From positions 1 to 27,973 of the forward strand of contig CAYUFB010000016.1 of assembly GCA_964444125.1 (NCBI GenBank): DNA of 27,973 nt, in the 5' to 3' direction. Below are positions 21,929 through 27,973 of the stretch, in pieces. Below the pieces are notes generated by a model that was not told the origin of the DNA, did not search any database, and was given only the letters and a program-made list of their open reading frames with translations. The translations under genes and the position numbers were made by a program. This DNA comes from CAYUFB01 sp964444125. Lineage in GTDB: Bacteria > Patescibacteriota > Dojkabacteria > B142 > JAFGMG01. How positions within the stretch are numbered: the stretch's first letter is position 1; each line of letters begins with the position of its first letter.

Positions 21929-23170
21929 ATGGCAACTCAACAACAAGATGTTGAAATACGCCCAGCTCATGAAATCAATGATAGAGCCAGTGATATTTCG
22001 TGGTCAGAATCATATAGACAAGTTACAACCTTGCCTTATTACCGACATTTATTCTCAGAGTTTGGTATAGATTTTGACCCAGAGTTACACGCTGAGATTA
22101 TTGAACAAGCTCGGATGGTTCTGATTCCAATCGGTGTAGCTGGAGGAGTATCTGTTGAAATCACGGAAGGACAAAACGTAATGCAATCACATGATTTAGT
22201 GAGTAAAGCTGTAGTTGTTTCACATTTAGTAGATGATTATATTGATTTCCCAGCATTACATGAAAGGGATAGAGAGGAATTGGAACGATTAATATTAACC
22301 TGTACACCAGATCAGGATGATTCTGTCCCCACTTCGGTGACTCATACATATTCTCGATTGAAAGGAATCATCCTTGCGGGAATAAGAGATGCACAACTTG
22401 CGACAACTGATCTAGGAGGAGAAGTTATCAGAGGCGATGACCAAACTGATTTATTAGTCGGTGTGCTAGAGGAATTGGAGGGATCTTTAGCTCCGGAAAA
22501 TTTAACTACTTTCCAACTTAGTTTAATACGTTTAACTACAGCAGGATTAGCACAAACAGTGCCATACTTCCAAAAAGACCCGGATACTGTTACTGATGAT
22601 GATAGACGAAAACAATCGGATTTAATGAGAAAGTATAGAGAATTTGGATTATCCCAGTTGCATGATCCAGCTTTAATTGAAGCAAAGAGAGAAACGCCTG
22701 ACCAAATTGAAGTTTCAACAGCTTCCAGTTCACAAGAGATGTTCCAAGTTTTCGAGGGAGAAGTGGATTTCGATTTATTAGAAGCATGGAATAACATTCT
22801 CGGAATCGCAGTATATGCCAACAAAAGCCAAGAGGAAAGAGAGGTAAGACAATTTGGCTTTTATGAACAACCAGTAGAACCCCAAAATGGTAATTTGCAG
22901 GGAGTGTATCGTAATCTTATAGAGACTAGTTGGGCGGTCATAAGACAAAGAATCTTGTCTGGTGATTGTCAACCTGGCACTTCAAACTATGCCAGATTAG
23001 TTCAATTTCGACTTGTACATGCTTTACTGTCAAGGAGCGATTCTGCTCATTCATTTACAACGATAGATCCACTTTTAGGGCAGATGTTACGTGATACATA
23101 CAAAGAAATAGATAGCCAACTTGAGGAATCCGTCCCGGCTACTATGCTGGCAGTATATTTGGGTTCTTAA
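21929..23170 (+). CDS. Hypothetical 413-aa helical protein with DDxxD-like motif
   Basis: Not recognised. A 413-residue soluble, mostly alpha-helical, acidic protein, less Lys/Asn-rich than its neighbours. SHLVDDYIDFPALHERD has Asp102, Asp103 and Asp106 in the spacing of the DDxxD metal motif of isoprenoid synthases, at about the expected depth. I find no convincing second (NSE/DTE) motif, so a terpene synthase-like fold is only a speculation. A TATAAT box lies about 43 nt upstream and CATAAATAT directly before the ATG. The last 29 bp overlap the 3' end of the convergent GAF histidine kinase gene. The different composition may indicate horizontal transfer. Confidence 0.6.
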   Translation: MATQQQDVEIRPAHEINDRASDISWSESYRQVTTLPYYRHLFSEFGIDFDPELHAEIIEQARMVLIPIGVAGGVSVEITEGQNVMQSHDLVSKAVVVSHLVDDYIDFPALHERDREELERLILTCTPDQDDSVPTSVTHTYSRLKGIILAGIRDAQLATTDLGGEVIRGDDQTDLLVGVLEELEGSLAPENLTTFQLSLIRLTTAGLAQTVPYFQKDPDTVTDDDRRKQSDLMRKYREFGLSQLHDPALIEAKRETPDQIEVSTASSSQEMFQVFEGEVDFDLLEAWNNILGIAVYANKSQEEREVRQFGFYEQPVEPQNGNLQGVYRNLIETSWAVIRQRILSGDCQPGTSNYARLVQFRLVHALLSRSDSAHSFTTIDPLLGQMLRDTYKEIDSQLEESVPATMLAVYLGS

Positions 23171-24530
23171 TGGCATTCTTTCCTGCCTGCTTCATTTTCT
23201 GAAATCGTTCAAATAGTTTTTCGCCACTTTTCTTTGCTACATCCTCTTGTTGATTTGTATATGTAGGCATAGTAAAAGAGAAAGTAGAACCTTTCCCCAA
23301 CTCGCTATTTACTTTTAATTCGCCTCCCATGGCTTTAACTAAATGTGATGCAACATATATCCCCAAACCAGTTCCTCCTGCTCTTACTGAGGTATAGCCA
23401 GTTGAGGTAGATGTATTAACGTAAGTATTCGCACGGTAAAATTTCTTTCCGAGTTGTTTGAGATCCTCTTTAGAAATACCAATACCTGTATCCATTACTG
23501 ATACTTTAGTATGCCCGCCCTCTAGTTCAATTTTAATTTCCACTTGTCCTTTATTGGTGTATTTAATTGCATTATCGACAAGGTTATAAATGACCTCTTG
23601 TAAACGATCGATATCGGCAAAAACAAGTGATTCCTTCGGAGGTGTAAAAATAAGTTCCAATTGCTTTTGGCTAGCCTCATGTTCGTAACCTTGTATGGTC
23701 TTATTAATGATGTCAACTAAATTCACCTTTTTCCTTACTAAAGAAATTTGATTATTATCAATCTTGGAAGTCGAGAGCATAGTTTCAAGAATTTTTGCCT
23801 CTCTGTCTAAGTTTTCCTCAGAAATATTCAAATACTTTAATGCTATCTCATTTGTAATTTGATTCTGGTTGGCCTTATCCTTTAAGACTTTTATTCCATT
23901 TCGTCCAATTGTAAGAGGAGTTCGGAGTTCATGCGCGAGAATATCTAGCATATCACGTTCTTTTCTTAGGGTCTCTTTGATATTTTCATACCTACGTGCA
24001 TTTATTATTGCCACTCCTAGAAAATTTGCAATAAGATTTAGCATTGGTAATTCATTAAATTCTTCTTTCTCGGATTGGGCAAAGAATAATGCCCCAATTG
24101 TATTCCCATTGAAAAGAATTGGTATTGCTGTACTTGCTTTTGTCCCAGTGACAAATGCAGCTGTACTTGTAACCGTTTTTCCTAATACTCCTCTTGTAAA
24201 ATCATACAATTCAAAGCTGAATGTTGTTTTTTTATCCAACACGGCATTTACGACGAAATTGTTATATTCTCTATCGAGTTTTATTTTAAGTGAGTTCAAC
24301 GGGCTTCCTATTAATGATAAGAACTTTTGAGATTTTTGACTTGACGAAATAGTCTTTGTGTATAGTTCGTTATTTTCTACTAGAAAGAGAAGTCCTCCTA
24401 AAAAGCCATACTGTTCGACTACGCTGTTTATCGCTTTCTGTAGGAGTTCTTTTAAGTCGAGAGTGCTAAGAATGTCTTTGGAAATTGAGTTTAGTATATC
24501 TAAGTCCTGTACAGTATAGTTTTCTTTCAT
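23142..24530 (-). CDS. Soluble GAF-domain sensor histidine kinase
   Basis: A complete 462-residue cytoplasmic histidine kinase without membrane helices. A GAF domain (about residues 20-178) is the likely sensor. HisKA carries LDILAHELRTPLT with phospho-acceptor His200. The HATPase domain has the N box (EVIYNLVDNAIKYT), G1 (DTGIGIS) and G2 (GGTGLGIYVASHLVKAMGG), with a Ser/Thr-rich insert between F and G2 boxes (NTSTSTGYTSVRA). A basic C-terminal tail of about 40 residues follows (KKSGEKLFERFQKMKQAG). No response regulator is adjacent, so its partner lies elsewhere. It is separated from the upstream phosphotransfer cassette by 175 bp and may have its own promoter. Its 3' end overlaps the convergent gene by 29 bp. 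Confidence 0.93.
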   Translation of the reverse strand: MKENYTVQDLDILNSISKDILSTLDLKELLQKAINSVVEQYGFLGGLLFLVENNELYTKTISSSQKSQKFLSLIGSPLNSLKIKLDREYNNFVVNAVLDKKTTFSFELYDFTRGVLGKTVTSTAAFVTGTKASTAIPILFNGNTIGALFFAQSEKEEFNELPMLNLIANFLGVAIINARRYENIKETLRKERDMLDILAHELRTPLTIGRNGIKVLKDKANQNQITNEIALKYLNISEENLDREAKILETMLSTSKIDNNQISLVRKKVNLVDIINKTIQGYEHEASQKQLELIFTPPKESLVFADIDRLQEVIYNLVDNAIKYTNKGQVEIKIELEGGHTKVSVMDTGIGISKEDLKQLGKKFYRANTYVNTSTSTGYTSVRAGGTGLGIYVASHLVKAMGGELKVNSELGKGSTFSFTMPTYTNQQEDVAKKSGEKLFERFQKMKQAGKNAIKNPNILPA

Positions 24531-24705
24531 TACAAACAGTTAAATATTTAGAATTTAGTACCAACTATTAATAACACAATTTGAGTAAAAGAACATTGTA
24601 ACGTAGTCCAAATTTTACTTCCCCTCTTCTGTATATAACATGAGCACGTATATATCAGGGTATTATAAATTCTTGTTGAGTGCAATAGGTTTAAAGCATG
24701 TGTAC

Positions 24706-25317
24706 TTATGTAAACACTAACTGATAAGAATCGCCTAAATACTCCTTAGCTTTGTCAGGATCTAAAAGCTCTAGTAGCCCTAAGACTTCTTGATCTGTTT
24801 CAGGTGTATGCAATAAATTCTTACATAGAAAATTATAATCTTCAGGAGTAAGTACAGCACCCGTTCGTAACTTTTCTGATATCACATCGAAATCTTTTCT
24901 TGTGCTTGGAATTGGTATTACTGCGCGAACGCCATCTTGCCAGCCTTGCCCCCTTCCTATTTTCCCCTTTGCATTTTTTAGCACTTGATTTATATCGACA
25001 GTATTTTGCGGAGTTCCTTTGAAGGTTAATAATATAGTCCTATTATCTCTAAAGTAATCCACATATGCCGTGTAATACCCAGCATCTAACTCAGGATAAA
25101 TTTTTGCCAATTGCTCCTCTCCTACACCTTCAATAATATCAACTCCTTCTAAAGATATATGTGGATATTGCTCAGTTTCGGAGATTAAGCGGTGAATTAT
25201 AGATTCGGCTATTCCCAATTCTATCGCATCTGGCTTAATTAATGCGAATCCCAAAATACTACTCAATTTCGGTTTTTCTGCAACATCAATCTCGTCTGTT
25301 AGCATAGTCACGTACAT
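24706..25317 (-). CDS. Nucleoside diphosphate kinase-like protein lacking the catalytic His
   Basis: A 203-residue protein whose first two thirds look like an NDK domain. ILGFALIKPDAIELGIAESI matches the first strand and KPDA segment (Lys28, Asp30). KIYPELDAGYYTAYVDYFRD and RTILLTFKG match the helix pair and next strand. In NDK the sequence R-N-I-I-H-G-S-D carries the phospho-His. Here the aligned stretch is R-A-V-I-P-I-P-S, so the His is replaced (Pro135). A helical C-terminal extension of about 50 residues is unlike bacterial NDK. The protein may bind nucleotides without phosphotransfer. ATG 25317 overlaps the Nudix gene by 32 bp; ATG 25305 is an alternative. TATAAA just upstream could drive a separate transcript. 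Confidence 0.7.
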   Translation of the reverse strand: MYVTMLTDEIDVAEKPKLSSILGFALIKPDAIELGIAESIIHRLISETEQYPHISLEGVDIIEGVGEEQLAKIYPELDAGYYTAYVDYFRDNRTILLTFKGTPQNTVDINQVLKNAKGKIGRGQGWQDGVRAVIPIPSTRKDFDVISEKLRTGAVLTPEDYNFLCKNLLHTPETDQEVLGLLELLDPDKAKEYLGDSYQLVFT

Positions 25318-25726
25318 AATTTATATTGCCGATGTGAGGGTATTTTAATTTTTCTTCTATTCCTTGAAGGTTAAACCAACGTACATTTTTGATATCTCTT
25401 TTTTCTTTCTCCGTTGGTTGTGGTTCTAAACGTTCATTGTTACCTAAAAGGGCTAAAAACCAATACACTCTTTTTGAATAGATCACCCCATTCTCAGTAA
25501 ATTCATAATTCTCTTCCTTTAATTTTTCAATTATTCCAGATGCAACATAGCCAGTCTCTTCTTTCACCTCTCGAACAGCTGCATCTTCAGGTTCTTCCCC
25601 TTCTTCAAGTTTCCCTTTAGGAAGAGCCCAGCCTCTATTATCGATTCCCCAATTATAATCAATAAGTAATATTTCATTTTTTTTGTTCAACAGGTACAAG
25701 CCTGCGGATTCAATTTTTCTTTTCAT
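25286..25726 (-). CDS. Nudix hydrolase
   Basis: A complete 146-residue Nudix protein. The Nudix box GX5EX7REUXEEXGU is intact: Gly38, Glu44, Arg52-Glu53, Glu56-Glu57 and Gly59 within GKLEEGEEPEDAAVREVKEE. These enzymes hydrolyse nucleoside diphosphates linked to another moiety, such as NDP-sugars, dinucleoside polyphosphates or oxidised dNTPs. GWALPKG before the box and the VYWFLALL strand resemble the diadenosine tetraphosphate and MutT-like branches, but substrate is not certain. It begins 11 nt after the P-loop gene and overlaps the NDK-like gene, so it is co-transcribed with both. Confidence 0.95.
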   Translation of the reverse strand: MKRKIESAGLYLLNKKNEILLIDYNWGIDNRGWALPKGKLEEGEEPEDAAVREVKEETGYVASGIIEKLKEENYEFTENGVIYSKRVYWFLALLGNNERLEPQPTEKEKRDIKNVRWFNLQGIEEKLKYPHIGNINYVRDYANRRD

Positions 25727-25737
25727 AAAAAAGTTCC

Positions 25738-26499
25738 TTATGAATAATCTACAGGAACACCTTCGTATGCTCCATATTGTCGTTGGACAAATTGTCCGAA
25801 GCCATCAATAAAAGCATCGTAGTCAGCCAGATTACCGTTATTGGTAATATGTACGTTGCAGGTAGTTTCAAGAGCTAGATTCCCATAATTTGCTTTATCG
25901 CGATCTTTTCCTCTTACTCTCTCCGTTAAGGCCATTAATTCTTCTGGTGTACATGCTCCAATTTTTTCTGCCTGTCTTGCAATTCTTAATTCCTCGTCTG
26001 CTGTTACAAATACACTTACAGAATGTACATCTTGTCTTTCTCGGATCAATTCTTCCATCCACGGATGTTTAAGTGTTTCTACAACGCTCACTGGGACACC
26101 AGATTCTTGAGCATCATGCCCCATACTTGAAACAATAAAATCAATAGCTGTTCTTTGCTGAGAAGGATCGAGTTCCCCAGCTAACAAGAAAGGATTATTT
26201 GTACCATCTGAGGCTCTTGGTATGACTCCTTCATCTGAAGCCAAGGCTAGTTTTTTATATATCTTCATACGATTTCCATAGCCACGTCCAACGAAGGATT
26301 GTCCGAGATGACTCTTCCCAGACTCGCTCATACCGGAAACAAGAATGAATAGTGGGGCACTTTTATCCTCCCTTGATACGAATTCTGCAATTTCTTGTGG
26401 TCTCGAAAACACGACATTTAAACCACTATCTGTTTGGTGAGATACTTCCGATTCAGTTAATGCTGTTTCCCACATATTTTGATAAATATTTGGTTCCAT
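25738..26499 (-). CDS. P-loop kinase-like protein (nucleotide/dephospho-CoA kinase-like)
   Basis: A 253-residue P-loop protein. Walker A is LVSGMSESGKSHLGQ (about residues 53-67), preceded by a hydrophobic strand. The middle resembles small-molecule kinases: PVSVVETLKHPWMEELIRER, then VHSVSVFVTADEELRIARQ, a typical lid-region strand-helix. RVRGKDRDKANYGNLALE and CNVHITNNGNLADYDAFIDG follow, the last two reminiscent of dephospho-CoA/UPF0200-type kinases. Substrate unknown. ATG 26499 is chosen over TTG 26505. It lies 22 nt after the APH-like gene and 11 nt before the Nudix gene, within the cassette. Walker A is certain, kinase role probable. Confidence 0.8.
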   Translation of the reverse strand: MEPNIYQNMWETALTESEVSHQTDSGLNVVFSRPQEIAEFVSREDKSAPLFILVSGMSESGKSHLGQSFVGRGYGNRMKIYKKLALASDEGVIPRASDGTNNPFLLAGELDPSQQRTAIDFIVSSMGHDAQESGVPVSVVETLKHPWMEELIRERQDVHSVSVFVTADEELRIARQAEKIGACTPEELMALTERVRGKDRDKANYGNLALETTCNVHITNNGNLADYDAFIDGFGQFVQRQYGAYEGVPVDYS

Positions 26500-26521
26500 A
26501 TACAAGATTTTAAAAAATATC

Positions 26522-27973
26522 TTAGTTCCCTACAAAGGCATTTATCCCCTCATATTTTAACAGATGTGAATAATAAAGAGATATGGCCAAATTATATGTG
26601 CTAAATGGTCTATTGAGCTCAGTAATATTTCTTCCCAACAAGGAAGAAACAAAGAATGCCGACGAAAGAATATTATTAGACATATTTGGATCCTGTACTC
26701 CTAATACGCTCAGGGTATCTTTCAGGTTATCGACTTTAATGCGACATAATTTATCTTCAAGATCAGTAAAGTTGTTACTGAAATTCAGCACAATATTGTT
26801 TCCTTCTCTATATCCTTCTATAGTAATCTCTCTACTCATTGAATAGTATGGTGAATATAGTGTCCGGAAACCGAACAGATCAATAAATAGCTCTTTTGCG
26901 AAGCTTTGTTCGATTGTCCCTAATCCAGCAAATTCGTAATCAATATTAATATATTCTTGTATATCCCTATCCACCATTATATTCCCTATGTGGCTATCAT
27001 TATGTAAGAAAAGGAGTTTGTGTTGCTCAAGATATTCAGGACTTAAGAATTTTTGTGCATCCTTTATAACATTTGGAATGCTTGGAATTTGTATCCCATT
27101 AATGTATATATTTGAAGCTAGTAAATCCTCAAAGTACAACCACTGCTTTTCGTTAATAAAAAACCTTTTATGTTTGTAGAATTTAAAAATTCGGTCTGAT
27201 ATTACCCTTTTGTAATATAAGTCATTAATCGCTGCATTTTTAAAGTCTTCAGTGAATTCAGTTTTTGATGTTACAATATCTAATTTTTCTGATGCACGTT
27301 TTTTCTCTATTTCTACAAGTTTGTCTTCGATACCGCTTGTATTGATATAGAGTTCAGCTAAATTTTTCCAGTCCAACCAATCATAACCTACAAATTCATA
27401 GTTAGTACTGACAAATGAGGGATGACGGCATCTATTAGAAGCCTCGCATAATTTATTAATATATCTTACTTCGTTATATATCTGGTTGCTATTCTCGTCA
27501 TCCTTAGTGTATTTAACAAAATATACCTTTCCGTCTTTTTCTAGTTTGCCGATTTTGGAATTCGCGCTAAAAACATTAGACTTAATGGGAGTTATATGGG
27601 ATACATTATCTACAAAATCTATATCGTCAATCATCGGTCTCTCCGATCCCTTGTGATTCAATTTCGGCAATAAAGATAGGTTTTTAATATAAAAGCTTTT
27701 TTCTTTCTCCTTAATCTCAGGAAGTTTTTTAATCTTGATTTCTGATAATTCTCGATTTAACTTTTTAGAAAAACTTGCCGAAAAATTTTGCCCTTTGACT
27801 ATGCGTTCCTTTGGATCGATATCCCCGTGTATTGCTCTAAATAAAGAATAAAATTTCTTCTTTAGATTTTCATATAAAACTTCTGATCCTCCTACTAATG
27901 TGGAGGTGACAATGACATTTGTAATTAAGCCCTGAAAAATGTAGCCATCAAGATATATATAGTTATAATCCTT
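26522..27973 (-). CDS. APH-like phosphotransferase, 5' end beyond window
   Basis: The frame stays open from the stop at 26522 to the window edge, giving at least 483 codons, so this is a partial gene whose start lies outside. TTG 27670 is an internal codon and not a start. The C-terminal part is an aminoglycoside phosphotransferase/choline kinase-like domain: a lysine strand (KVYFVKYTK), a helix Glu (YNEVRYINKL), the catalytic loop LFLHNDSHIGNIMVD with catalytic Asp and Asn, and YINIDYEFAGLG with the metal-binding Asp. The N-terminal 120 residues (from YIYLDGYIFQGLI) are not recognised. It heads the cassette with P-loop, Nudix and NDK-like genes. The substrate may be a small molecule, sugar or nucleoside; it need not be an antibiotic resistance gene. 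Confidence 0.8.
   Translation of the reverse strand, partial: KDYNYIYLDGYIFQGLITNVIVTSTLVGGSEVLYENLKKKFYSLFRAIHGDIDPKERIVKGQNFSASFSKKLNRELSEIKIKKLPEIKEKEKSFYIKNLSLLPKLNHKGSERPMIDDIDFVDNVSHITPIKSNVFSANSKIGKLEKDGKVYFVKYTKDDENSNQIYNEVRYINKLCEASNRCRHPSFVSTNYEFVGYDWLDWKNLAELYINTSGIEDKLVEIEKKRASEKLDIVTSKTEFTEDFKNAAINDLYYKRVISDRIFKFYKHKRFFINEKQWLYFEDLLASNIYINGIQIPSIPNVIKDAQKFLSPEYLEQHKLLFLHNDSHIGNIMVDRDIQEYINIDYEFAGLGTIEQSFAKELFIDLFGFRTLYSPYYSMSREITIEGYREGNNIVLNFSNNFTDLEDKLCRIKVDNLKDTLSVLGVQDPNMSNNILSSAFFVSSLLGRNITELNRPFSTYNLAISLYYSHLLKYEGINAFVGN

Noticed and set aside
27179..27670. TTG 27670 as start of the APH-like gene
   Set aside because: The frame remains open without stop up to the window edge at 27973, so the gene simply continues outside.

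Overview
The window looks like a chromosomal piece of a small-genome, AT-rich bacterium, most likely a member of the Candidate Phyla Radiation (Patescibacteria). This is an inference. It rests on very short intergenic gaps, almost no Shine-Dalgarno sequences, TATAAT-like boxes only 5-10 nt before many start codons (leaderless transcription), a K/I/N-rich proteome, a giant SdrD-type surface protein, and scattered genes with no visible biosynthetic pathways. TGG encodes Trp and TGA ends a normal gene (at 12527), so the UGA-recoding lineages are unlikely. I cannot name the phylum.

Layout. 23-2982: a membrane sensor without an output domain overlaps a membrane PAS histidine kinase whose ATPase half is frameshifted. 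3053-6044: peptidase E-like protein, aldo/keto reductase, MscS channel and a ribosome hibernation factor, all on the plus strand, each with its own promoter-like box. 6045-6260: a heptanucleotide repeat array. 6258-7508 (minus): a thioredoxin/CcdA-type redox membrane protein, divergent from 7680-11819, a 1379-residue surface protein with Ig-like and SdrD_B-like domains that ends at a clear terminator. 11916-14982 (plus): CYTH protein, pyrimidine 5'-nucleotidase-like HAD, GNAT acetyltransferase and a frameshifted D-2-hydroxyacid dehydrogenase. 14983-17434 (minus): operon xseA, xseB and a Na+/Ca2+ exchanger. 17435-17780: a second heptamer-repeat region that passes through five different 7-bp words and two GC hairpins. 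17781-18847: a receiver-like protein lacking the phospho-acceptor Asp, convergent with an ACT-like protein.

18990-23170 is an accessory-looking stretch of orphan genes, with two odd intergenic regions: one with interleaved inverted repeats (20718-20777) and one with nested hairpins (21378-21560), plus an XRE regulator. 23142-27973 is a minus-strand block: an APH-like phosphotransferase (cut by the window edge), a P-loop kinase-like protein, a Nudix hydrolase, an NDK-like protein without its catalytic His, and then a soluble GAF histidine kinase. The first four are tightly packed and look like an uncharacterised phosphotransfer/nucleotide cassette.

A recurring theme is loss of a hallmark catalytic residue in an otherwise intact fold: peptidase E-like Ser to Asn, receiver Asp to Glu, NDK His to Pro, CYTH second Glu to Lys. 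Two conserved genes carry single-base frameshifts at short homopolymers, which may be sequencing errors or true decay.
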